From Thalassobaculum litoreum DSM 18839 (GTDB lineage: Bacteria > Pseudomonadota > Alphaproteobacteria > Thalassobaculales > Thalassobaculaceae), in the NCBI RefSeq assembly GCF_900102465.1, contig NZ_FNBW01000021.1, positions 1-64,000 on the forward strand: DNA of 64,000 bases, given 5' to 3'. Of this stretch, positions 25,928 through 33,565 are shown piece after piece (positions within the stretch are counted from its first letter, which is position 1; every line of letters starts with the position of its first letter). A program made the translations under genes and the position numbers. The notes under the pieces are model-generated. The model made no database searches. It was given only the letters and a program-made list of their open reading frames with translations, and was not told the DNA's origin.

Positions 25928-26278
25928 CTAGAGCGTCACGGCGCCGGTGTAGCCGAGGAAGGGTAGGCCCCAACTGGCAGCGTTGAAGGCAATGCTTCCG
26001 CCTACGGCGATGTTACCGGAGCGACGCAGAATGCTCCCGGTTTCACCAGCAGCAACCGCCAGGCCGGAGCCCGCGATGGCCGCGGCCCCCAAAGCGCGGG
26101 CCACCGGCCCCTGGAGGCTATCTGACAGCCGGTCAAACGGCCCTTCCCAGGGCATGGCCCCGCCGATGGAGGTGGTAGCTTGGGCGATCTCCGGAAACAT
26201 GACGACGGCGACGGCCATGCATACGGACAGGGTTATGTGCCACGCGCGATTTTCGGCGTTGGGCAGAGTACGGATCAT
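25928..26278 (-). CDS. trbC: Conjugative pilin TrbC (VirB2 family)
   Basis: 116 residues from ATG at 26278, chosen because AGGAG sits 8 bases upstream; the long frame upstream of it is a shadow of trbB. It has a signal peptide (LSVCMAVAVVMFPEIAQA), then GAMPWEGPFDRLSDSLQGPV and two hydrophobic helices (ARALGAAAIAGSGLAVAAG; SIAFNAASWGLPFL), the layout of TrbC/VirB2 pilins. The start follows a transfer-regulon operator by 24 bases. Confidence 0.85.
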   Translation of the reverse strand: MIRTLPNAENRAWHITLSVCMAVAVVMFPEIAQATTSIGGAMPWEGPFDRLSDSLQGPVARALGAAAIAGSGLAVAAGETGSILRRSGNIAVGGSIAFNAASWGLPFLGYTGAVTL

Positions 26279-26301
26279 GGCGACGACTCCTATATGATAA
26301 G

Positions 26302-26319
26302 ACATATGTGTTATGTGCC
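26302..26319 (-). promoter_or_regulatory. Transfer-regulon operator copy 4
   Basis: On the - strand the site is GGCACATAACACATATGT, 14 of 15 core matches, nearly palindromic (ACATAA, CAC, ATATGT). A TATCAT -10-like box begins two bases later and AGGAG of trbC follows. The copy lies in the short trbB-trbC gap and would drive or block trbC onward. Confidence 0.6.
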
Positions 26320-26354
26320 TTGATGCCGAACATAATCCCAGCAGGATTTCGGCG

Positions 26355-27335
26355 TCAAGAGTCCGTCCCCAGCGATTGTGCGAGCGGTGATCGATCACGA
26401 CGCACTTCCGTGCGGTATGTGTCGGCTTCTTCATCCCAGCCCACCGTGACGCGGGATCCCAGGTAAGGGCGGGCAGAGCGGCGACCGATGAACAGCACCT
26501 CCTGAATCGCTCGGCCGACGAGATGGCGCGGCGGTACCTGATATTCCTCTGACAACAGATGCTCCAGGCGACGCAGTGCGTCCATAGCGCTGTCTGCATG
26601 GATCGTGGCCAGGCCACCCGGGTGGCCGGTATTCCATGCGTTCAGGAGTTCTCGCGCGACGATACCAGAGCGGATCTCACCAACGACGATGCGATCGGGC
26701 TTTACCCGCAGCACATCTTGAACCAGTTGCCGCAAGCCGACCGCCGCACTCGATCGCAGTGACAAGGTGTTTGGGGCCGGACACCGTAGTTCACGCATAT
26801 CCTCCAGGATCGCGACCCTGTCATAAGATTGCTCAAGCTCTTTCAAAATGGCGTTGGCCAAGGTGGTCTTACCGGTTCCGGTAGGCCCAGCAATGAGGAT
26901 ATTCCGGCGCTCTTTTAGCGCCGCACGGATCCAGTTCGCCGCCTCGGCGGTCATGAATTCCTGAGAGACGTAATCACCTAAACTGATATTCGTCTGCCGA
27001 TGAAGCCGGAGGACGAACACCGGCCGGGTCGTCACGGGAGGAATGAAACCCTGAAGCCTCGTTCCATCGGGTAGTTCGGCCGCAAGCCTCGGAGACTTGG
27101 TGGTGACCTCCTGACCACTCTGGCCGGCGACGAGGCGTAGAATAGATTCCGCGGCCGAGATCGAGAATCGCTCTTCGACCAACAGCGGCCAACCGCCCCA
27201 TCGCTGAGTCCACAATCCTCCATCATCATTCAAGTAGACATCGGTGATTTCGGGGTCGTCGATGTAAGGGAGATACTTCGCCAGAGTTTCATAAAGCGCG
27301 CGGGCTCCCCGATCCGAAACCTCATTCTGTGTCAT
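26355..27335 (-). CDS. trbB: Conjugal transfer ATPase TrbB (VirB11 family)
   Basis: 326 residues, full length. N-terminal domain with ITDVYLNDDGGLWTQRWGGW, then Walker A IAGPTGTGKTTLANAI near residue 150, ILEDMRELRCPAPN, Walker-B-like DRIVVGEIRSG and the His motif GGLATIHADSAMDAL. It is a hexameric traffic ATPase. It overlaps the ribbon-helix-helix gene upstream by 14 bases. Confidence 0.92.
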   Translation of the reverse strand: MTQNEVSDRGARALYETLAKYLPYIDDPEITDVYLNDDGGLWTQRWGGWPLLVEERFSISAAESILRLVAGQSGQEVTTKSPRLAAELPDGTRLQGFIPPVTTRPVFVLRLHRQTNISLGDYVSQEFMTAEAANWIRAALKERRNILIAGPTGTGKTTLANAILKELEQSYDRVAILEDMRELRCPAPNTLSLRSSAAVGLRQLVQDVLRVKPDRIVVGEIRSGIVARELLNAWNTGHPGGLATIHADSAMDALRRLEHLLSEEYQVPPRHLVGRAIQEVLFIGRRSARPYLGSRVTVGWDEEADTYRTEVRRDRSPLAQSLGTDS

Positions 27336-27765
27336 GATTTAAGACCTCTCGAACATAGCCCGCTCCGCTGATCTGGGAGCGGACCACCTCAATGAACCTA
27401 TCGAAACGTTGGGGCGCTATTTGCCTGAGCTTCGTTTGCTCTTCTGAGCTTGGCGGAGCCGTATTGCTGAGATACAGGCGGACGAACTGCGCCAGCGTTT
27501 CATTTGTGATTTGCTGGTCCTTCTGCAGTGTGGCGACCGCTCGCCTCAGGCGATCGAGAGTCCCGGCGATTGTCATTTCCAGCGCGATGAAGTCGGGCAT
27601 CTTCGGGTTGAAATATGCTTCTAGTGCTTCCCCTACGATCCGTGATTCCGGTATGCCACGTTCCGCCGATGCGGCCTGGAGCTGCTGTGTCAGCTCGGCC
27701 GGCAGACGGAATTTCTTTGGGATAGTTGAAGAGCTACGTTTGCCAGAGCCCGTCGTCGCGGTCAT
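27322..27765 (-). CDS. Ribbon-helix-helix protein between traG and trbB
   Basis: 147 residues. KKFRLPAELTQQLQAASAER then GIPESRIVGEALEAYF is a CopG-like ribbon-helix-helix (about 18-55), followed by a helical region. Many trb operons of Proteobacteria carry such a CopG-like gene between traG and trbB, as here. It overlaps both neighbours (traG by 32 bases). A DNA-binding role in autoregulation or at oriT is likely from the family; the target is unknown and could be the repeated operator. Confidence 0.65.
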   Translation of the reverse strand: MTATTGSGKRSSSTIPKKFRLPAELTQQLQAASAERGIPESRIVGEALEAYFNPKMPDFIALEMTIAGTLDRLRRAVATLQKDQQITNETLAQFVRLYLSNTAPPSSEEQTKLRQIAPQRFDRFIEVVRSQISGAGYVREVLNHDTE

Positions 27766-29707
27766 CTATCACCCTTCCGTTTTTTACGTTGGACTGCTGA
27801 GTGTCGTTCGCTTCTTCCCACGGTGACGCTGCGAGATTGTCGAGCGCTTGTTCGGCATCCTCGTTCCGTTCGGAGAGGTTTCGTCCTTGCTCCTGAGCTG
27901 GGTCTTCTTGCAGAGTTTCTGTGTTCAGTTGATGGTCATACGCGGCTGAATCTGCGCTGACGTATCCGCTCCATGGATTGACCGGACGGCTGTGCGCGGA
28001 CGGCACGCTCGGGGCTTCCGCGTCCTGATGCGCGGCAAGGAAGGGATCTTTCCACCACTCAATCTTGAACAGCTTGGCGGGGGGAATTCCTGGAGCGAAC
28101 AGCAGCTCCCGATCGGCTGGAAGCGAATGGACCTCGCCCCCTGTGATCAGGGGCCGCGCGCTCTCCTGTTCGGAGACAAAGGCGTGGGTCAGGATCGGTT
28201 GGAGGCGATGACCTGAAATGTTTATCTCTTGTTCGCGATGGGTCGCGGTTCCAGCCAAACGTGACACGTAGTCGCTGGTGTCCGGATCATTCGTGGCATG
28301 AAAGATCCGTAAGGCGCAGTTCTCGACGATGGTCTGCTCCCGCCCATAGTTCCGATACAAGTCCTTCACCGATTGAGCGACGATCAGACATTTGAGGCCA
28401 TATCCGGCCATGTATCCGATCGCGTCGTGGACCAATGGCAGATTGCCTAGGCGCGGGAACTCATCGAGCAGGAAAAGGCACCGATGGCGATGTGGGAAGC
28501 CTCCGGCGCTCACTGTCGCGTCCGTCAGCTTTCTCACCACCATGCTGACGAACAACCGAAGGAAGAACCGCAGCCGCAACACGTCAGACGGCGTGAACAC
28601 GATATAAAGGCTCATCGGCTGCTCAGCGTTTACAAGCTGATCGATTGTGAAATCGGAACTGGATGTGTTCTCGGCCAAGACCGTGTCGTCATAGATCGCG
28701 AGATAGCTTCTCGCGGTCGAGAGGATCGACGAGAACTCGGGGAAATATTTGTCGCGAAGCTGCTGGACACCTTGTGCGACGACCGGGTGACATTGGCCAT
28801 CGCGATGCCGTGTCGAAGCCATTTCGGCTAGCTTCTGTTCCATCGAAGAGCCCGGTCGATTGAGCCAATTTTTGACCGACGCGAGGCTCGCGTTCTCATC
28901 CGAATAGCGGCAATGAAGGATGACGGTTTTGAGGAAGATCCGAGCTGACTGGTCCCAATAGTTCGGGTTGATCTTGCTGCCGTCCGGATCGACCAACATG
29001 CTTGCGATCAAGTCAGCGTCGCTCACGTCCTCGTGGCCAATTCGGATCTCCTGGAGCGGGTTGAATTTCGCGGAACCGGGTGCCGCGGGCTCAAATCTGA
29101 AGCACGTCGAGAAGCGCGAGCGCCAACCGCTAGTCGCGATCCAGTTCTCTCCTTTTAGGTCTAGAACGAGCGCGCTTTGCTGCCATCGAAAGAGCGTCGG
29201 AATGATGGTGGTGGCACCTTTGCCCGAGCGCGATGGGGCAATGAGTGCGACATGTTCTGGGCCATCATGACAGATGTATCGCGGGGGACTGTGGCGCCGA
29301 TGAGACCTAAGACCCGTCGTTCCGATGATCACTCCGTTGTGACCCAGATACTTCTTTAGGTCGTCTGGCTTCGCCCAGCGAGCGGTCCCGAATTTACCAG
29401 AAGACGGCTTGCGCCTCATGGTCACGGCAGAGATGAAAATAACGATCCCGACAGAGATCGATCCCAGCAGACACAGGTAGGCAACGTCATAGATTGCTTC
29501 TGCGGGTTCCGGGAATCTGAACATCCAAATGAGCCACATAATCGGCGCATATATCTTATGTTCCCCGAGGGACAAAAGAGGTTGGCCAAGTGCCGGATGG
29601 TATCCGTATTCATGCGCGACATACTGCGTGCCGAGAAAGAAGCCGATCAAGATGGACGCGGACATGATGAAGAATCCGCGGTAGAAGACGGCCGTTCTTG
29701 CGAGCAT
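27734..29707 (-). CDS. traG: Type IV coupling protein TraG (VirD4 family)
   Basis: 657 residues. Membrane helices at about 5-30 and 72-95, then the coupling ATPase with Walker A APSRSGKGATTIIPTL near residue 155, Walker B CLFLLDEFPRLGNLP, and VAQSVKDLYRNYGREQTIVE. The last 100 residues are acidic and variable, as usual. It connects the relaxosome to the secretion channel. The start is 10 bases past the relaxase stop. Full length, with no odd residues seen. Confidence 0.92.
   Translation of the reverse strand: MLARTAVFYRGFFIMSASILIGFFLGTQYVAHEYGYHPALGQPLLSLGEHKIYAPIMWLIWMFRFPEPAEAIYDVAYLCLLGSISVGIVIFISAVTMRRKPSSGKFGTARWAKPDDLKKYLGHNGVIIGTTGLRSHRRHSPPRYICHDGPEHVALIAPSRSGKGATTIIPTLFRWQQSALVLDLKGENWIATSGWRSRFSTCFRFEPAAPGSAKFNPLQEIRIGHEDVSDADLIASMLVDPDGSKINPNYWDQSARIFLKTVILHCRYSDENASLASVKNWLNRPGSSMEQKLAEMASTRHRDGQCHPVVAQGVQQLRDKYFPEFSSILSTARSYLAIYDDTVLAENTSSSDFTIDQLVNAEQPMSLYIVFTPSDVLRLRFFLRLFVSMVVRKLTDATVSAGGFPHRHRCLFLLDEFPRLGNLPLVHDAIGYMAGYGLKCLIVAQSVKDLYRNYGREQTIVENCALRIFHATNDPDTSDYVSRLAGTATHREQEINISGHRLQPILTHAFVSEQESARPLITGGEVHSLPADRELLFAPGIPPAKLFKIEWWKDPFLAAHQDAEAPSVPSAHSRPVNPWSGYVSADSAAYDHQLNTETLQEDPAQEQGRNLSERNEDAEQALDNLAASPWEEANDTQQSNVKNGRVIDDRDDGLWQT
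29547..29564 (-). promoter_or_regulatory. Operator-like site inside traG
   Basis: On the - strand GGAACATAAGATATATGC matches 13 of 15 core positions plus the leading GG. It lies within codons 48-54 of traG, so it is under coding constraint (GEHKIYA) and may be a chance match, or an internal control point. Confidence 0.35.
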
Positions 29708-29717
29708 TTGATCTCTC

Positions 29718-31499
29718 CTAGAGTGACCGTGTGAGCGAATAGATTCTCAGTGCATTTCGTCCCGCACCCATCTCGGGCATCGAGTGTATTCCGATCTGAT
29801 GTCCGACCTTCAGGCTGTCCGCGGCGCGTACCGGTATCGCCGCAAACGCGTTCGAATTTCGGTCGACAATCAGTGCGAACCGGCCCTTCGCACCCTGCTC
29901 GATATGCGCCACCTGACCGGTGAAGCGCTGCGGGTCTGATGAGAACAAGAGCTGTTCGGTTTGGTCCGTCATGCCGGCGCGAAGTGCTGCCGGTGATTGC
30001 TCGGTGAAGGATCGCGCAGCCCATCGCTCGAACGCTCGTGGATCCTTGAAGACGTCCTTCTCTCCGACCTGTTGCAGGAACCGATCCCGTTGCCCAACAG
30101 CGTCCGATATTCGCCGCTGAAAGGCTGTGTGACGCGCGCCGCCGGTCTTGTTTTGCCCATAGGCGTCGAGCCAATTCGCGCTCGGCTCCTGGACCGCCTG
30201 CGATAGACTTTGACTGAGGCCGCGGATCTTTCGAGGGCCGCTTCCGGCCGATGGATCTATGGCAACGATGGACCCTTCGTTGATCTGATCCAGCCCATCG
30301 ATCTTGGTTGCCACCTTGTGGTAGGCGCGGCCGTCGGCGCCGTCGATGATCACATAAGGCCTGTCGTATAGCTCGTCTGCAAGGCCGCGTGCGCGCACCT
30401 CGCCGACGATCATTTTCTTGGGCAGATCCTTGCCGTTGAGATCGAACACGACCCGCTGCTCACCGCTGAATGCGAACCGTGACCGCGAGGCCATTTCGAC
30501 GACATTGGCGCTGGCCCGAAGCTCATTGTTCCAGTTTTTCGATAGCGTGAATCTGTTGCCCGGTCCCCACTGGCCCACCTGCTGCCGTTCCAGAAAGTCA
30601 GCGCGCCGCGCCAACCGCCGATGCTGCTGCGGGTTGATGCTCTTTGACGCGGACCTGGATAGATCGACCACGCCGGCGTCGTCTGCAAGACCTTCCAGCG
30701 CTCGATCAAGCGACGTTGGCCGCAGGCTATCGATCTCTTCGTTGAGCGTGTTTTCAAGGTCCTGGCTCGTGCGGTATCCAAGCTCACAGGTCAGCGTGCG
30801 TTGCGCCTGCTCCCGGATTCCACGCGTGAGATACTGGTTCGGGATGACCAGGGTGTTGCCCTGATCATCGACTCCGCGCAGCACCACATGGGCGTGCGGG
30901 TGATCGGTGTTGTAGTGAACAACCGCCTTCCATTCGAGACCCGTTCCCAGGTCCTTCTCCATCCGTTCCATGACCTGGCGCGTGAACCGCTCCATGTCAT
31001 TCGACGCGTTTTCCGGCGAGAGGATCAGCCGAAAATGATGCTCCTCGTTCTCCAGTTTCGACACGAATTCCGACGTGGATCGGTCGTTGTTCGTGAAGAC
31101 TTCGGCGGGCTCTGCATCCCGGCCAGCACCGTCGCGCGTGATGTAATTCATGTGGGCGCGGACCTTCCCGCGTACCCCGGCAACCGACTTTACGATACGG
31201 GTTTTGACAATCACCCGCTGCAAATACGCGTGCGTGTTTGAGGAAAACCGCGTCGCTTCACCACCCCCGACGAGACGCGAAAATGCTGCGCGAACCGCTC
31301 GCTTTGCACTCTTGCGAGCGATGGAAGCGGCCGACACAGGCGTGCGCCCGCTGGCAATCCGGAAGGCGTAATTGGCCATCGTGCTGGAAAAGGTCTTGGG
31401 CGCGAGCCTGTAGGCAGCGGCGCCCGCGACGGCAGCCGCCGGACCTGCGTTGCTGGGCGCCGGGTCGCGGAATATCAGCTTGGGCCTATATTCTTCCAT
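29718..31499 (-). CDS. MOBP-type relaxase (VirD2-like, DUF3363 architecture)
   Basis: 593 residues. The relaxase domain holds HMNYITRDG (about 116-124) and the metal-binding triad motif HYNTDHPHAHVVLRG (195-209: H, H, H). A DUF3363-like C-terminal half follows (RADFLERQQVGQWGPGNRFT, VYHKV-like strands). It nicks oriT and leads the strand into the recipient. An operator copy and a candidate oriT lie immediately upstream, as expected for a relaxase that regulates its own region. It is the first gene of the long transfer-pilus gene string. Confidence 0.88.
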   Translation of the reverse strand: MEEYRPKLIFRDPAPSNAGPAAAVAGAAAYRLAPKTFSSTMANYAFRIASGRTPVSAASIARKSAKRAVRAAFSRLVGGGEATRFSSNTHAYLQRVIVKTRIVKSVAGVRGKVRAHMNYITRDGAGRDAEPAEVFTNNDRSTSEFVSKLENEEHHFRLILSPENASNDMERFTRQVMERMEKDLGTGLEWKAVVHYNTDHPHAHVVLRGVDDQGNTLVIPNQYLTRGIREQAQRTLTCELGYRTSQDLENTLNEEIDSLRPTSLDRALEGLADDAGVVDLSRSASKSINPQQHRRLARRADFLERQQVGQWGPGNRFTLSKNWNNELRASANVVEMASRSRFAFSGEQRVVFDLNGKDLPKKMIVGEVRARGLADELYDRPYVIIDGADGRAYHKVATKIDGLDQINEGSIVAIDPSAGSGPRKIRGLSQSLSQAVQEPSANWLDAYGQNKTGGARHTAFQRRISDAVGQRDRFLQQVGEKDVFKDPRAFERWAARSFTEQSPAALRAGMTDQTEQLLFSSDPQRFTGQVAHIEQGAKGRFALIVDRNSNAFAAIPVRAADSLKVGHQIGIHSMPEMGAGRNALRIYSLTRSL

Positions 31500-31530
31500 T
31501 GATTACGGCCACTTAGCAGTTTGTGGGGAC

Positions 31531-31548
31531 ACGTAAGTGTTACGTACC
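31531..31548 (-). promoter_or_regulatory. Transfer-regulon operator copy 5 (perfect palindrome)
   Basis: On the - strand GGTACGTAACACTTACGT contains the perfect inverted repeat ACGTAA, CAC, TTACGT, the most symmetric copy. It lies 31 bases before the relaxase start at 31499. It matches 11 of 15 core positions, each difference preserving symmetry. Confidence 0.6.
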
Positions 31549-31555
31549 ATATCAT

Positions 31556-31640
31556 GGTCCCACATAAACGCAAGGGATTCCAATCTCTTAGGGCCTGCCG
31601 GCCCCCAAATGGGACCACTCTCTTATCTTGTCCTACGCTT
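31556..31640 (+). other. oriT: Candidate origin of transfer (oriT)
   Basis: The gap upstream of the relaxase holds nested inverted repeats, GGTCCCA (31556-31562) with TGGGACC (31610-31616) and GGGCC-TGCC-GGCCC (31591-31604). These are followed on the + strand by TATCTTGTCC (31624-31633), which matches 8 of 10 bases of the MOBP nick region TATCCTGCCC. The nick would fall after G31630. Location next to the relaxase fits. No experimental or alignment support is available here. Confidence 0.4.
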
Positions 31641-31705
31641 TCACCCTCTAAATCACCCTTCCTCACCCTCTCCATCCCCTACCCCCTGCTGATCTTCGGC
31701 CGCGA

Positions 31706-31819
31706 TGCGCCCGTCCTTTCCGCGCAAGCTGGAAAGTGCCTCGGCCCCGTCGAGGCAGGGCAGCATCGAGGACGATGATCAGCGCACAGCCAGGCGGTGA
31801 TCGCTCTCGCGATCACCGC
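31706..31819 (+). ncRNA. Structured repeat copy 1, candidate ncRNA
   Basis: Three hairpins in a row: CTTTCC/GGAAAG with loop GCGCAAGCT, GCCTCG/CGAGGC, and an 11-base perfect stem GCGGTGATCGC/GCGATCACCGC with loop TCTC (31794-31819). The first 66 bases recur at 31949 with only a few changes, and the third hairpin recurs with different bases but retained pairing. There is no protein-like frame. The + strand is favoured because copy 2 has a G-T pair there. Function unknown. Confidence 0.45.
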
Positions 31820-31948
31820 TCCGCATCCCGCCCGGGCCGCCATCTCAGACCGCGGCGCGCTTCGCTTGAAAGTAGGGGTTGGTTGGACGGCATCGACGGG
31901 CGCCAGGCATGGCCTGAGCACCGTCGGTCTGCATGCGGTCGGCATCGG

Positions 31949-32061
31949 TGCGCCTGTACTTTCCGCGCAAGCTGGAAAGTGCCTCGGCACGACGAGGCAA
32001 GGCAGCATCGAGGCGGAACGCATGCGCTAAACCGGGCACCGATCGCCCTGGCGATTGGTGC
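31949..32061 (+). ncRNA. Structured repeat copy 2, candidate ncRNA
   Basis: The second copy of the element at 31706, 243 bases downstream, same orientation. Hairpins one and two keep their stems while loop two differs (GCACGA against GCCCCGT). Hairpin three is GCACCGATCGCC/GGCGATTGGTGC (32036-32061), a different sequence with the same pairing and a G-T pair that only works as G-U on the + strand. The spacing between the conserved block and hairpin three is the same in both copies (about 22 bases). Confidence 0.45.
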
Positions 32062-32160
32062 GCCATTTTCCGGTCGGACAAACCCGCACCTCGTCCACCT
32101 GGTGCCGGTGTCCCCTTCCCCGCCCGGGCAGCACCTTGGCGTGGATCCGGGCAACAAAAT

Positions 32161-32185
32161 GGCCGCCCCGGATATCGGAGCGGCC
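32161..32185 (-). terminator. Rho-independent terminator
   Basis: Stem GGCCGC/GCGGCC with inner pairs CCG/CGG, followed on the - strand by ATTTTGTT, directly past the stop of the gene ending at 32194. It may also work on the + strand, where CCTTTG follows. Confidence 0.55.
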
Positions 32186-32193
32186 TTTGTCGT

Positions 32194-32472
32194 CTATGGC
32201 GTATTCGTCAGGGGGGGCGGGGCGTTGTCGTAGGCTGGTGTTCGGCCCGGCGTATGGTCGTGGTGATGACCATGCCAGACCCGGCCATTGTAGGAGATAT
32301 AGAACCGCTGCGTCCCGTGCTGATCGACCAGCACAACGGGCGGCATCTGACTGGCTCCGAACCCCAATCGGTCGCGCACCGCACAGTATTGTTCCGAGGC
32401 CTCTTTCAGCGAGCGGACGGGCCATTGTCGGCCCTGCGCCCGCAGGAAAAGCCGGATCGCCTCGGGGCTCAT
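32194..32472 (-). CDS. Hypothetical small plasmid protein
   Basis: 92 residues from ATG at 32472. That start is preferred because it overlaps (ATGA) the ancestral stop of the DUF3560 gene upstream. The sequence MSPEAIRLFLRAQGRQWPVR opens it; then QYCAVRDRLGFGASQMPPVV and FYISYNGRVWHG suggest a small alpha/beta fold, and the tail is His/Pro-rich. Family not known to me. A terminator follows at once, so it is the last gene of a short operon with the DUF3560 and DUF932 genes. Confidence 0.5.
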   Translation of the reverse strand: MSPEAIRLFLRAQGRQWPVRSLKEASEQYCAVRDRLGFGASQMPPVVLVDQHGTQRFYISYNGRVWHGHHHDHTPGRTPAYDNAPPPLTNTP

Positions 32473-33476
32473 GACGGGCAGGCCTCCGCACCCGTCTTGA
32501 CCGATTGCAGGAACCGCGCGACCGCATGGCGCCCGGCGTTGTTCAGGTGGCGTTGCCACGCTCAGTGCGACGGCGACCACCTGAAGCCCAAACCCTTCAG
32601 CGTCCGCCGCACGGCCTCCTCGGGCTTGCCGTCGAACTTCAACTGAATGCGATCCGCTTCCACGTTCTCCACCACGCGCACGGGTCCGGCTGCGGTGTCC
32701 TCTTCGGTGTCCCTGCCCGGCTCCTGCTGCTTCGCCTCGATGCCGTCGAGACGCGAGCGCAGACGGCGGATCTCGGCGTTGTTATTCGACAGCTCGAAGG
32801 CCTCGAAACCGCGCTTGGCGAATGCGTTTGGAGCAATGACCGCACGGGCGACCTGAAGGCTCCAGCCGGTCGCCTCGGCCACGGCCTGGGCCATGGTTTC
32901 CTCGCTCTCCTGGCGGTTCTTATGGATCGCCTTGTTCGCCATCTTCATCGCTGCCTGTCGGCTCTCCCGCTCCTCGATCTTCTGGCGGAGCAGGTCGGCG
33001 GCGTCGGGGTTGCTTCCCCTCACCGGCCCGTCGGGTCGGCCATGGGGGAAGGCGCGGCGTTCGACGGCCTTTCGCGCGGCTGCGACGTGGGCGCCTATCT
33101 CACCCATCCGCTTGTGCGCGGTGGCCTGGCGCTTTTCATTCCGCCGCGTGGGGAAGTTGGCGGGGCCTACGATGAACGATGACATGCAGCGGGATTCGGC
33201 CTGCCACCACGCGCGGGTTACCTCGATATGGCGGCGGGTGAACTGCTCGGCTTCTGCCTCCACGTCGAGCGATCCGCCCATGGCCTGCAGCTCGTCCAGA
33301 TGCGCAGCAAAGGCGGTCAGTCTGGCGTTGAGATCGTGCAGAGCGGCGGCGGCGTGGCGCTCCGGATAGTGGCTGAGCGCGTCCCAATTTCGAGCGATCT
33401 GGGATATCGTGATTTGGTCGGAATAGCTGCCCGCCTGAATGCTCAAACGGTCGTCGCCAAGGGTGAAGGTCGGCAT
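32469..33476 (-). pseudogene. DUF3560-domain protein with premature stop
   Basis: From ATG 33476 (MPTFTLGDDRLS) the frame runs 304 codons to a TGA at 32562-32564. The C-terminal features KMANKAIHKNR, ELSNNNAEIRRLRSRLDGIE and LKFDGKPEEAVRRTLKGLGF are typical of DUF3560 proteins. In the family the last strand continues as FRWSPS-x-GAWQRxLNNAG. Here the bases after the TGA continue in the same frame as AWQRHLNNAGRHAVARFLQS to a second TGA at 32469-32471 that overlaps the next ATG. So one base, probably GGA to TGA, cut off about 30 residues. A shortened product may still be made. Confidence 0.65.
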
Positions 33477-33565
33477 GATATCGCCTCCTGTCGGTCGGGC
33501 TGTACGGTCAACGGATTGTCGGGAGAGAAGCCGGGCGCTCCGGGATGGAACGCCCGGCCTGGGGG

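Noticed and set aside
26279-26617. N-terminal extension of the trbC frame
   Set aside because: It lies in trbB coding sequence in another frame; the start at 26278 has AGGAG and a signal peptide.
31640-32160. CRISPR-like array
   Set aside because: Only two copies, 243 bases apart, with long imperfect repeats; no cas genes.
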